From Lachnospiraceae bacterium (GTDB lineage: Bacteria; Bacillota; Clostridia; Lachnospirales; Lachnospiraceae): 64,000 nucleotides of DNA. A program made the translations under genes and the position numbers. Numbering within the stretch: position 1 is the first letter of the stretch; the number at the start of each line of letters is the position of its first letter. A model generated the notes under the pieces. It saw only the letters and a list, made by a program, of their open reading frames with translations. It was not told the DNA's origin and did no database searches. Of this stretch, positions 1 to 9,317 are shown in pieces. Location: contig BLMJ01000224.1 in assembly GCA_011960625.1 (NCBI GenBank), positions 1 through 64,000 on the forward strand, written 5' to 3'.

Positions 1-120
1 CTCCCCCCCCGAAAAAAATGTCAGCATCAACAACGCCGACAAGGTGAGTAATAAAGCAAAAGCACTGATAAAAAGATATGGAATGCTTTTTTTTAACTGG
101 CAGGGTGTCAGGTCACTCAT
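1..120 (-). CDS. N-terminus of a membrane protein, cut by the window edge
   Basis: Minus-strand reading from ATG at 120: MSDLTPCQLKKSIPYLFISAFALLLTLSALLMLTFFSGGE..., open to base 1; hydrophobic segment; directly downstream of the LytTR regulator. Not in the ORF track because it has no stop in the window. Confidence 0.4.
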   Translation of the reverse strand, partial: MSDLTPCQLKKSIPYLFISAFALLLTLSALLMLTFFSGGE

Positions 121-152
121 TTACTAAAAGCAGAAAAAAAACATCCTCTTCA

Positions 153-860
153 TTAATTTCTCTCCGTCACATACCGGAAATACGCTTCCCGAATAGCACG
201 GCGTTCCCGAACCCGTATCGGAACAATATCCCCTGTTTCCATACGAAACACATCCTTCGCTGTATAGATCCGATCCATATTTACAAGAAAACTCTGATGA
301 CAGCGCAAAAATGATTTCTCAGGAAGCTTCTCTTCCATCTCATCCAACTTCCCATAATAATAAATCGTTTCCTTCACTGTATGAATTGTCAGCCGGTTCC
401 GGTTGCTCTCGATATACACAATCTCAGACGGCGAAAACGTATACACACGGCTCCCTTGACGTAAGGTAACCATAATGGGCTCTTCCCGCTTAAACAGACG
501 GCATAATAACTGCCGCAGCTTCATCTTCTCCAGCGGCTTTAGAAGATACCCCTCTGCCTCTACCTCGTATCCCTCTATTGCAAAGTCTTGGGTCGTCGTA
601 AGGAAAACAATGGCCTCCCTATAGCCCGTCGAGCGCAGACGGCGGGCCGTCTCTATGCCGTCTATTCCTTCCATATAAATATCCAAAAAAACCAACTGAA
701 TATCCATTCTCGACTTTTCCCAAGCGTCCAGTAAAGCATTACCGCTTCCGAATTTTAAAAACCTGGCATCTGCATCAAAAGCTTTCAGTTCATCTTTTAG
801 TACACGACACAATTCCTCCCTGTCCCTACGTACATCGTCACAAATTGCAATGTGGAACAT
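153..860 (-). CDS. LytTR-family response regulator (receiver + LytTR DNA-binding domain)
   Basis: MFHIAICDDVRRDREEL..., VFLDIYMEGIDGIETA phosphoacceptor region, C-terminal VYIESNRNRLTIHT...FLRCHQSFLVNMDRI typical of LytTR. Confidence 0.93.
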   Translation of the reverse strand: MFHIAICDDVRRDREELCRVLKDELKAFDADARFLKFGSGNALLDAWEKSRMDIQLVFLDIYMEGIDGIETARRLRSTGYREAIVFLTTTQDFAIEGYEVEAEGYLLKPLEKMKLRQLLCRLFKREEPIMVTLRQGSRVYTFSPSEIVYIESNRNRLTIHTVKETIYYYGKLDEMEEKLPEKSFLRCHQSFLVNMDRIYTAKDVFRMETGDIVPIRVRERRAIREAYFRYVTERN

Positions 861-930
861 GAAATACCTCCTCCTTCGTTTAGCGTAATCTTACTGATTA
901 TATAATTTTTCTTTTCCCCATAGAGCAATA

Positions 931-960
931 CAGGAGAATTATCGGACTTTTCAGGAGAAT
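931..960. promoter_or_regulatory. Perfect 9-bp direct repeats CAGGAGAAT-N12-CAGGAGAAT, candidate LytTR operator
   Basis: 931-939 and 952-960 identical; 21 bp start to start; lies just upstream of a minus-strand TATAAT (897-902) with poor -35 driving the LytTR gene. Confidence 0.55.
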
Positions 961-1078
961 CGATATCGAATACTCTTTTACTTAGCCTCCTGCATCTTAT
1001 TTCTAACTTTATTATACTATGATTCTCTATCTGAAAAAAAGGATTCCCGAACACTCGGAAACCCTTTCTCTTTCTTGA

Positions 1079-1258
1079 TTAATCCTGTGGAATGATTTCT
1101 TTTTTGTTGTATGATCCACAAGCCTTGCAAACTCTGTGAGGCATCATTAACTCGCCGCATCTGCTGCACTTAACAAGATTCGGTGCGCTCATCTTCCAGT
1201 TTGCTCTTCTTTTGTCTCTTCTTCCCTTAGAAGACTTATTCTTTGGACAAATTGACAT
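1079..1258 (-). CDS. rpmF: 50S ribosomal protein L32 (59 aa, missed by the ORF track)
   Basis: Translation MSICPKNKSSKGRRDKRRANWKMSAPNLVKCSRCGELMMPHRVCKACGSYNKKEIIPQD with two CxxC zinc motifs; next to yceD. Confidence 0.95.
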   Translation of the reverse strand: MSICPKNKSSKGRRDKRRANWKMSAPNLVKCSRCGELMMPHRVCKACGSYNKKEIIPQD

Positions 1259-1261
1259 AGG

Positions 1262-1807
1262 TTACACCTCCTTAAAATTCTTAAACACATCGCGGATAAC
1301 TGACATTCTCGGGTCAAGGCCCGTGTCTTCACAGTCACAGGTTCCTTCATTCAGATTCTGACCACATACGCTGCAAATCCCCTTACAGTCTTCGCTACAC
1401 AGAATTTTCGTCGGCCACCCTACTAATAACTCGTTGTAGATCAACTGTTCTACGTCAAAGTTATATCCGTCAATATAATTTGATTCGTCTAAATCTTCTG
1501 TCATAGCAGCAGCTTCCGGATCTACGCTCACCTTCCTGCGAAATGAAAGCGGAATCTTTGCCTGCACCTCTGAAAGGCAGCGGTCACACGGAATCACAGC
1601 CGTTACTTCTCCCTTGCCGGAAATCTCTAACGTCTTATTCCCTGCATAGGCAATACACAGCGACAGCAAAGATTTCTTTATAAGCTTAAAATCTCCCGTC
1701 TCACAGCGAAAAACGTCCATCTCAACGGGAACCGACTGTTCAATTGTATTATGCTGTTCCGACAGAACGCTGGATAGGTCTAATATCATAGCTAAACTCC
1801 TATTCAC
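1262..1807 (-). CDS. yceD: YceD/DUF177 family protein
   Basis: C-terminal CSEDCKGICSVCGQNLNEGTCDCE...DPR motif; canonical yceD-rpmF pairing. Confidence 0.9.
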   Translation of the reverse strand: MNRSLAMILDLSSVLSEQHNTIEQSVPVEMDVFRCETGDFKLIKKSLLSLCIAYAGNKTLEISGKGEVTAVIPCDRCLSEVQAKIPLSFRRKVSVDPEAAAMTEDLDESNYIDGYNFDVEQLIYNELLVGWPTKILCSEDCKGICSVCGQNLNEGTCDCEDTGLDPRMSVIRDVFKNFKEV

Positions 1808-1854
1808 ACCTAGACTATTATATCACGTAAAATGAATTTGTCAACACCCATCTT

Positions 1855-3045
1855 CTAAACTAATGCAACTGTTTCACGGGCAATTGCCAATTCCTCGTTG
1901 GTCGGGATTACCATTACTTTCACTTTAGAGTCTGCCGTAGAGATTGCAATCTCTTCTCCGCGTTTCTTGTTCGCCTCTTCGTCCACACTGATTCCCAGAT
2001 ATCCAAGGTACTTCAGTACAGAAGAACGTACGGTTCCGGAATTTTCTCCGATACCTGCCGTAAATGCGATAACATCCACGCCATTCATAGCTGCTACGTA
2101 GCTTCCTACATATTTAGCGACACGGTATGCGAACACATCCAACGCAATCCCCGCCTCTTTATTGCCAGAATTAGCGCCATCCTCTAAGTCGCGGAAATCG
2201 CTGGATAGGTTGTTAGAAAGCCCGAACACTCCTGACTTCTTATTCAGCATATTCATAAGTCCTGCAATATCCAGCCCTTCCTTCTTGGAAATGAACTCAA
2301 GAATAGCCGGGTCAATGTCTCCGGAACGTGTTCCCATCACGAGTCCCTCCAAAGGAGTCAGTCCCATAGACGTATCCACAGACTTACCATTCTCTACGGC
2401 ACAGATACTAGCGCCGTTTCCGAGATGACACACAATAGTCTTTGTCTGGTCGTAAGGCTTCTCAACAAGCTCTGCCGCCCGTTTTGAAACAAAGCTGTGA
2501 CTTGTACCGTGGAAACCATATCTTCTTACTTTATACTTATCATAATACTCATACGGAAGGCCGTACATATACGCTTTCTCCGGCATGGTCTGGTGGAAAG
2601 CAGTATCGAATACGGCTACCATAGGTGTTCCTGGCATCAGCTTCTGACATGCATTGATACCGATCAGGTTTGCAGGATTGTGAAGCGGCGCAAGGTCGTT
2701 ACAGTCTTCGATTGCCTGTTTCACTTCGTCTGTGATAACTACAGAACTTGCAAACTTCTCGCCTCCGTGTACCACACGATGTCCTACAGCCCCAATCTCA
2801 TTTAAGCTCTTCACAACGCCTGTCTCTGCGTCCGTCAGCGCGTCGATTACGAACTGAATTGCCTCTGTATGGGTTGGCATAGCCTTATCTGATTTTACCT
2901 TCTCCTGGCCCTCCGGCTGGTAAGTAAGACTTCCGTCAATCCCGATTCTCTCGCAGAGACCCTTTGCAAGAACCTGCTCAGACTCAGAATTGATTAACTG
3001 AAATTTTAAAGATGAACTTCCACAGTTGATAACTAATACATTCAT
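1855..3045 (-). CDS. ackA: Acetate kinase
   Basis: [57 protein letters not shown] motifs. Confidence 0.98.
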   Translation of the reverse strand: MNVLVINCGSSSLKFQLINSESEQVLAKGLCERIGIDGSLTYQPEGQEKVKSDKAMPTHTEAIQFVIDALTDAETGVVKSLNEIGAVGHRVVHGGEKFASSVVITDEVKQAIEDCNDLAPLHNPANLIGINACQKLMPGTPMVAVFDTAFHQTMPEKAYMYGLPYEYYDKYKVRRYGFHGTSHSFVSKRAAELVEKPYDQTKTIVCHLGNGASICAVENGKSVDTSMGLTPLEGLVMGTRSGDIDPAILEFISKKEGLDIAGLMNMLNKKSGVFGLSNNLSSDFRDLEDGANSGNKEAGIALDVFAYRVAKYVGSYVAAMNGVDVIAFTAGIGENSGTVRSSVLKYLGYLGISVDEEANKKRGEEIAISTADSKVKVMVIPTNEELAIARETVALV

Positions 3046-3100
3046 TTGTTTTTCCCTCGCTTGTCTTATTTTTATTCAATCTAAACGAAAAAGCCCTTCA

Positions 3101-4102
3101 TTAGCCTTCCGCCATACACTGTACGGCCGTGATTGCTACCACGCCCTCAATATCCTGTGCGCTGCAGCCTCTTGACAGATCATTCACCGGCGCTGCAATT
3201 CCCTGTGTAAGAGGTCCATATGCCTCAGCCTTCGCAAGTCTCTGTACCAGCTTATATCCGATATTGCCTGCGTCTAAGTCTGGGAATACCAGGACATTGG
3301 CCTTTCCGGCTACCGGACTTCCCGGAGCCTTAGATGCGCCAATCTCCGGCACGATTGCTGCGTCTAACTGAAATTCTCCGTCAAGCAGCAGACCTTCCGG
3401 CGCATTCTCCTTAGCGATGCGCGTAGCCTCTAACACTTTGTCCACATCTGCATGTTTTGCGCTTCCCTTGGTGGAATGGGAAAGCATTGCTACAACCGGC
3501 TCTTTTCCGGTCAGCGTCCGGAAAGACTCTGCAGAAGACAGGGCGATTGCCGCCAGCTTCTCTGGATCCGGATTCTGCTCAAGACCAGAATCTGCAAAAA
3601 TGAAAGTTCCGTCGGCGCCCATGTCACAATCTGGCACTACCATCACGAAAAATGCAGAAACCAGCTTGGTTCCCGGCTTCGTCTTTAAGATCTGGAGACA
3701 AGGCCTTAAGGTATCGGCAGTTGAATGGCACGCACCGCTTACCATACCGTCCGCATCTTTCATCTTTACCATCATTACGCCATAATAAAGATAGTTTTTC
3801 AGCAAAAGTTCTCTTGCCTGCTCTTCTGTCATTCCCTTCTTCTGCCTTAACTCCACAAGCTTGGCAATGTAAGCATCGGTCTTCTCGCTGGTAGCCGGAT
3901 CCACAATCGTAGCGCCGCTAATGTCAAATGACCCTTTGTTCTTCGCGATCTCTTCTTCACTTCCCACCAGAACCAGATTCGCAGTTCCTTCCTTCAGTAC
4001 GGCCTCGGCTGCCTCGTATGTTCTGATATCCTCAGTCTCCGGCAGCACAATCGTCTTTTTGTTTGTCTTAGCTTTTGCCTTGATTTCATCTATAAATCCC
4101 AT
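3101..4102 (-). CDS. pta: Phosphate acetyltransferase
   Basis: MGFIDEIKAKAKTNKKTIVLPETEDIRTYEAA...; ends IAAPVNDLSRGCSAQDIEGVVAITAVQ. Likely start at 4102 rather than the 4168 ORF start. Confidence 0.97.
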   Translation of the reverse strand: MGFIDEIKAKAKTNKKTIVLPETEDIRTYEAAEAVLKEGTANLVLVGSEEEIAKNKGSFDISGATIVDPATSEKTDAYIAKLVELRQKKGMTEEQARELLLKNYLYYGVMMVKMKDADGMVSGACHSTADTLRPCLQILKTKPGTKLVSAFFVMVVPDCDMGADGTFIFADSGLEQNPDPEKLAAIALSSAESFRTLTGKEPVVAMLSHSTKGSAKHADVDKVLEATRIAKENAPEGLLLDGEFQLDAAIVPEIGASKAPGSPVAGKANVLVFPDLDAGNIGYKLVQRLAKAEAYGPLTQGIAAPVNDLSRGCSAQDIEGVVAITAVQCMAEG

Positions 4103-4213
4103 GATTATAGACTCCTTTCCATATTTTCTCAATATTTTTATTATAATACAAAGAAACCTTAGGGACAAGAGCTCTTCCCCAATCTTATGTCTATTTTTTC
4201 ATACATTATCCAT

Positions 4214-5590
4214 CTACAGTGCAAACACTGCGCTTATAATGGCAAAATACACGCTAATAGTACTGATGTCTACCAGAGTAGATATTAAGGGCGTCGCCAT
4301 AATCGCCGGGTCAAGCCCTATTTTCTCTGCCACCAATGGCAAGGTACACCCTACCACTTTTGCAATGATAATCGTACAAGACATGGTCACCCCAATCGTA
4401 AACGCCATCGTAGCATCCCCCTGCCCCATCAGCATAATACGAATACCATTAACCACTGAGAGCACCGCGCTGATACAGACGGCAATGCGCACCTCTTTCC
4501 AAATTACCTTTAAAATGTCGGCAAACTCAATCTCTTCCACTGCAAGCCCCCGTATAACAAGCGTTGAACTCTGGGAGCCGCAATTTCCCCCCGTCCCCGT
4601 CAGCATGGGGATAAACCCTGCAAGCTGCGGCATGACAGCAAGGGCGCTCTCGTAGCTGTTCATAATCATCTGCGTCACCGTAGCGGAAAGCATCAAAAAC
4701 ATCAGCCACGGAATACGGCTTTTCACATGCTCCATTACCGTCGTGCCGAAATACGATTCTTCACTTGGATGGACGCCTGCCATGATACTGATATCCTCAG
4801 TAGTCTCCTCCTGCAGGACCAACATAGCATCGTCAACCGTGACAATCCCCACCATACACATCTCATGGTCCACAATGGGCAGCGCAATAAGCCCATACTT
4901 GGTAATGGTCCACGCCACATCCTCCTGATCGTCCGTGGTTCGGGCATACAGCATATTCGTCTCCATGATCTCTTCGATCAGTTTAGACTCACTGGTAGTT
5001 AAAAGCTCCTTCACATCCACCTGTCCGATTAGCTTCTTCTTCTCCGTCACATAGCAGGTATAAATCGTCTCTCGGTTCAATCCCACCTGCCGAATCTTTA
5101 GAATAGCCTCGGCAACCGTCATCTCCTTGCGAAGTGCAATGTAATCTACATTCATTACACTCCCTGCGCTGTCCTCGGGATACTGTAACAGTACATTAAT
5201 CTGCTTACGCTTCTCCTCGTCTGTAGCCATCAGAAGACGGTCCACCACATTCGCCGGCATCTCCTCAAGCACGTCTACCGTATCGTCCAGATACATCTCT
5301 TCCATGACTTCCTCAAGCTCAGAGTCCGTCAGAGAGTTGATTAGCAGCTCACGTAAGTCACTGTTCATATATGCAAAGGTCTCTGCAGCCTCTTCTTTTG
5401 CCAAAAGCCGGAAAACCATTACCATCTGCTTTTGCTCAAATCCTTCCAGTATCTCCGCCAGGTCAACCGGATACATATTGTTCTCTAATTCCTCTTTTAA
5501 CTCTTTGTACTTGCGTTCCTCCAACATCTTAAGAATCCGTTCTTCCGTCAAGGCTTCCTTGCGTTCTTCTACCCATTCTTCACTCATCAT
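4214..5590 (-). CDS. mgtE: Magnesium transporter MgtE
   Basis: MgtE N domain, CBS pair, C-terminal TM domain with GGNCGSQSSTLVIRGLA. Confidence 0.95.
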   Translation of the reverse strand: MMSEEWVEERKEALTEERILKMLEERKYKELKEELENNMYPVDLAEILEGFEQKQMVMVFRLLAKEEAAETFAYMNSDLRELLINSLTDSELEEVMEEMYLDDTVDVLEEMPANVVDRLLMATDEEKRKQINVLLQYPEDSAGSVMNVDYIALRKEMTVAEAILKIRQVGLNRETIYTCYVTEKKKLIGQVDVKELLTTSESKLIEEIMETNMLYARTTDDQEDVAWTITKYGLIALPIVDHEMCMVGIVTVDDAMLVLQEETTEDISIMAGVHPSEESYFGTTVMEHVKSRIPWLMFLMLSATVTQMIMNSYESALAVMPQLAGFIPMLTGTGGNCGSQSSTLVIRGLAVEEIEFADILKVIWKEVRIAVCISAVLSVVNGIRIMLMGQGDATMAFTIGVTMSCTIIIAKVVGCTLPLVAEKIGLDPAIMATPLISTLVDISTISVYFAIISAVFAL

Positions 5591-5714
5591 GTATCCCTCC
5601 TTCCTGACATAATCTGCCCAAACTGCAGCAAAACCGTCCTATTTCAACATACATTTGCACATACAACTTTAATATAGTATAATCAATTTCAGAAAGATAT
5701 ACAAGGAGATTCTT

Positions 5715-6998
5715 ATGAAAATAGTCGGACTAATCACGGAATACAACCCGTTTCACAACGGACATCTCTATCATATTGAGAAAGCAAAGGAGATTACAGG
5801 CGCAGATTTTGTCATTGTTGTCATGAGTGGAAACTATGTACAGCGCGGCGCTCCCGCAATCATGCCAAAACATCTGCGGGCGGAGGTTGCCTTAGAAGCT
5901 GGGGTGGATATCCTGATGGAGCTGCCGGTCTGCTACGCTGTGGGAAGCGCAGAATATTTCGCCGCCGGAGCCATCGATCTGTTTGAACAGCTTGGCTGTG
6001 TGGACTCTATCTGCTTTGGCAGCGAATGCGGCGATTATGGACTTCTTGCAAGGATAGCCCATATCCTTTCTGATGAGCCGGAGGGATATAAACAGTCTCT
6101 AAAAGAAGCTCTGAAAACCGGCAGATCCTTTCCGCTGGCACGCCAAATAGCGCTGAAGGAATATCTGCAGGACGACACGCTGGACTTGGTTCTTGAACAG
6201 CCTAACAATATCCTGGGAATTGAATACATCAAAGCTCTGTACCAACGGCACAGCTCTATGAAATCCTACACCATTAAGCGCATGGTTTCCGGATATCACG
6301 ACTCAGACCTGTCCAGCTCCTACAGCTCTGCCTCTGCCATCCGCAGACTCCTAAGCTTTACCAGCCAGTCTGTAATGCTGGAAAAAGACGGCATGTTTGA
6401 CGAACCTTCCATGACCGAGGTTCTAAGCAGGTTAGAAGGACAAGTCCCTCCCTCCTGCATCCGTATGCTGGAGGAGACGCACCACAGCCGTTACCCAGTC
6501 TACACCAACGATTTTTCGCTGCTTTTAAAGTACCGTCTCTTGACCGAGACACGCCAAACCCTGACAACATATCTGGATATCTCGGAAGAGCTGGCCAACC
6601 GCATCATTAACAATGCTAACGACTTCATTTCCTTCGACCAGTTCAGCGATCAGCTAAAGACCCGCGACATGACCCTAAGCCGCATCTGCCGCTGCCTGTT
6701 CCACATTCTGCTGAATATCCGAACGGAAGACCTGTTAGCCTATCAACAGGCAGGCTACTGCCAGTATGCTCGTATCCTCGGCTTCCGAAAAGACGCCAGG
6801 CGACTGTTGACTTTGCTAAAAAATAGTTCAAACGTTCCTCTGATCACCAAGCTCGCTCAGACAGAGAAGCTAAGCGCCACAGGCTTGTCGATGTTAAAAA
6901 CAGATATTTTTGCGGCAAACCTATATGAAAGCCTCATTACCAACAAATATAAAATGCCCTTTATCAACGAATACCAGCAGCAGATCTTAAGGATCTGA
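5715..6998 (+). CDS. tmcAL: tRNA(Met) cytidine acetate ligase (nucleotidyltransferase family)
   Basis: MKIVGLITEYNPFHNGHLYHIEKAK (HxGH), VVMSGNYVQRGAPAI. Confidence 0.93.
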   Translation: MKIVGLITEYNPFHNGHLYHIEKAKEITGADFVIVVMSGNYVQRGAPAIMPKHLRAEVALEAGVDILMELPVCYAVGSAEYFAAGAIDLFEQLGCVDSICFGSECGDYGLLARIAHILSDEPEGYKQSLKEALKTGRSFPLARQIALKEYLQDDTLDLVLEQPNNILGIEYIKALYQRHSSMKSYTIKRMVSGYHDSDLSSSYSSASAIRRLLSFTSQSVMLEKDGMFDEPSMTEVLSRLEGQVPPSCIRMLEETHHSRYPVYTNDFSLLLKYRLLTETRQTLTTYLDISEELANRIINNANDFISFDQFSDQLKTRDMTLSRICRCLFHILLNIRTEDLLAYQQAGYCQYARILGFRKDARRLLTLLKNSSNVPLITKLAQTEKLSATGLSMLKTDIFAANLYESLITNKYKMPFINEYQQQILRI

Positions 6999-7007
6999 TG
7001 CTGGTAT
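6971..7007. terminator. Bidirectional hairpin between tmcAL and degV, overlapping the tmcAL stop codon
   Basis: ataccagca-g-cagatc-ttaag-gatctg-a-tgctggtat. Confidence 0.7.
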
Positions 7008-7012
7008 CTCTT

Positions 7013-7870
7013 TTAATATTCTGCCTTCTTAATACACGCAATGGCCTTAGAGCCCGCTCCGATATGGCAAGATACACTAAGGGACAGCTTGTCCATATGG
7101 ATATCATAACCAGGGAACTTCTCCTCAATCTCCCCTTTCCACTCCTTGGCCTCTTCCTCAGAACAAGTATACGCCGCGTGGATATACATCTCTTTGCCTT
7201 TAAATCTCTCCGCCAAATCCTTCGCCGCTGCTTCCAGCATCGTCTTCTTTGCCGCCTTCCAGCCGCGCACCTTTGCAAAGGAATCCAGCTTCTCTCCCTG
7301 AATCTGAAGCACAGGCTTTAAATTCAATACCGTACCAATCGCCGCTGCAGCCGGTGTGACACGTCCGCCCTTTTTCAGATATTTTAGGGTATCCACAGTA
7401 ATATAAATACTTGCCTCCAGCTTCTCGCGCATCAGCACATCATCAATTTCCTGGGCGCTCATACCTTTCTTAGCCATCTCCAAGGCATCCAGCACCGACT
7501 GGCGCTGGGAAATGGAAATTCTCTGATTGTCAATGACGTGCACCTTGCCGTCATAATCCTTTGAAAGCCCCATCGCCGTCTCACAGGAACTACTCAAGCC
7601 GCTGGACATTGGGATATAGATAATCTCATCATATTCCTCTAAAATCTCGTCCCACAGGTCAATCACATCCCCCGGTGACGGCTGAGAGGTGGAAATATCT
7701 GCATCCTCTAAAAGTCTCTTATAAAACTCCTCCTGTGTCAATGTAATATCCTCAAGGAACAACTCTCCGTTGATAAAAAATGGCATTGGCAATACCCGTA
7801 TTCCGAGTTCTTTCGCTTGCTTTTGTGTAATTCCACTGTTACTGTCTGTTGCAATTGCTACTCTTCCCAT
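7013..7870 (-). CDS. DegV family fatty-acid-binding protein
   Basis: MGRVAIATDSNSGITQKQAKELGIRVLPMPFFING, SSGLSSSCETA, LKKGGRVTPAAAAIGTVLNLKPVLQ. Confidence 0.95.
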   Translation of the reverse strand: MGRVAIATDSNSGITQKQAKELGIRVLPMPFFINGELFLEDITLTQEEFYKRLLEDADISTSQPSPGDVIDLWDEILEEYDEIIYIPMSSGLSSSCETAMGLSKDYDGKVHVIDNQRISISQRQSVLDALEMAKKGMSAQEIDDVLMREKLEASIYITVDTLKYLKKGGRVTPAAAAIGTVLNLKPVLQIQGEKLDSFAKVRGWKAAKKTMLEAAAKDLAERFKGKEMYIHAAYTCSEEEAKEWKGEIEEKFPGYDIHMDKLSLSVSCHIGAGSKAIACIKKAEY

Positions 7871-7898
7871 CCTAACACCTCACCTGTTTTAAACTATT

Positions 7899-8699
7899 TT
7901 ATAATGTAATGACCTCTGACACGGTATCCCGCTTAGCAACCATCATAGGGATGTCCTCGCCCTGGTAAGGATTGTCGCCAAAGCTAACCTCCAGCTTCAC
8001 CGTCTCATAGGCCAGCTCTTCATAATTGTTCTCCTTACTCAGATGCCCTAAAACCACATACTGCAGACCATCATGCAAAATATCACAGAGCAGCCTTCCT
8101 GACAACTCATTGGACAGATGCCCCTCGTCACCCATAACCCGCCTTTTCAGCGAATAGGGATAAGGTCCCACCTCCAACATATGGATATCGTGATTTGCCT
8201 CTAGTACCACTGCATTCAGATTCTTAAGATGTTCCACTGTGTATCCGTCATATTTACCCAAATCCGTTGCAACCGCCACCGATTTCTCCTGATTCTCAAT
8301 CCGGTATCCTGACGGCTCCCGCGCATCATGAGAAATCGAGAAGGGACAGATCTTCATGCCGCCTAAGACGAGAGTCTCGTCCACCCTGACCTCACTGAGA
8401 AGTCCGTCTGGCAATTTCCCCAATGCATTACAGCAGCGGATTCCTTCCAAAGTACCGCGTGTCCCATAAATCGGAATCTTATATTTCCTGCTAAACACAC
8501 CGAGTCCCTGAATATGATCTATATGCTCGTGAGTGACCAGTATTCCGCTTAATTCCTCACCCTTGACGCCCAGCGTATGTAATCCTTCCTCCACCCGTTT
8601 CTTGCTGATTCCCGCATCTACCAAAAGATGCGTACTGTCATCCCCCACATAGATACAGTTGCCGCTGCTTCCGCTGGCAATGCTGCATAGTCTCATCAT
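7899..8699 (-). CDS. MBL-fold metallo-hydrolase (YycJ/WalJ-like)
   Basis: MRLCSIASGSSGNCIYVG, VTHEHIDHIQGLGV, LEANHD. Confidence 0.93.
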   Translation of the reverse strand: MMRLCSIASGSSGNCIYVGDDSTHLLVDAGISKKRVEEGLHTLGVKGEELSGILVTHEHIDHIQGLGVFSRKYKIPIYGTRGTLEGIRCCNALGKLPDGLLSEVRVDETLVLGGMKICPFSISHDAREPSGYRIENQEKSVAVATDLGKYDGYTVEHLKNLNAVVLEANHDIHMLEVGPYPYSLKRRVMGDEGHLSNELSGRLLCDILHDGLQYVVLGHLSKENNYEELAYETVKLEVSFGDNPYQGEDIPMMVAKRDTVSEVITL

Positions 8700-8714
8700 T
8701 TTCTTCTGCCTCTC

Positions 8715-9305
8715 CTACAAATCTGCCACAATCTCGTCAAGCTGTGCCTGAGTTTCTTCAAACGTATTGCTGTTATCAATTACCCGGTCGCAGTGCTTCA
8801 TGAACTCATCCTTCGGAAGCTGTGCCGCAATAATATCATCCACCTTCCTTGCGTCATAGCCTCTTGCATAGACCAGCCGCTTCTTACGAATGGATGCCTC
8901 CACATAAATATACCAGACCTCGTCACAGATCTCGTCATAATGGGTCTCAATCAGAAGCGCAGACTCTATGATAAACAGATTTGTGTTCCTGCGCTCCTCC
9001 TTGGCAATCTTGCGATGGATTTCTTCTGCCACCGCTGGATGGACGATTGCATTCAGCTCATTTCGTTTGACAGTATCGGAGAACACAATGCCGGCCAGCT
9101 TATCTCGGTTAAGCTCGCCTTTTTCATCCAGAATCTCAGTTCCAAAACACGCAACAATCTCATCAAAGCATTTCGTTCCCTTCTTCTGGAGTTTCTTTCC
9201 TACCATATCCGTCTGGCAGACGGTTGCGCCGTATCTATTGTTCAGGTATTCTAATATCTGTGTCTTTCCTGCGCCGACACCGCCTGTAATTCCTATAATC
9301 TTCAT
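8715..9305 (-). CDS. coaE: Dephospho-CoA kinase
   Basis: MKIIGITGGVGAGKTQILEYL P-loop; HP.V motif. Confidence 0.95.
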   Translation of the reverse strand: MKIIGITGGVGAGKTQILEYLNNRYGATVCQTDMVGKKLQKKGTKCFDEIVACFGTEILDEKGELNRDKLAGIVFSDTVKRNELNAIVHPAVAEEIHRKIAKEERRNTNLFIIESALLIETHYDEICDEVWYIYVEASIRKKRLVYARGYDARKVDDIIAAQLPKDEFMKHCDRVIDNSNTFEETQAQLDEIVADL

Positions 9306-9317
9306 GTCCTTACACCT

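Noticed and set aside
78-314. Plus-strand 78-aa ORF opposite the LytTR gene
   Set aside because: Antisense to a well-supported CDS; low-complexity composition.
797-1054. 85-aa minus ORF between the LytTR gene and rpmF
   Set aside because: Covers the promoter/operator region and overlaps the LytTR start in another frame; not protein-like.
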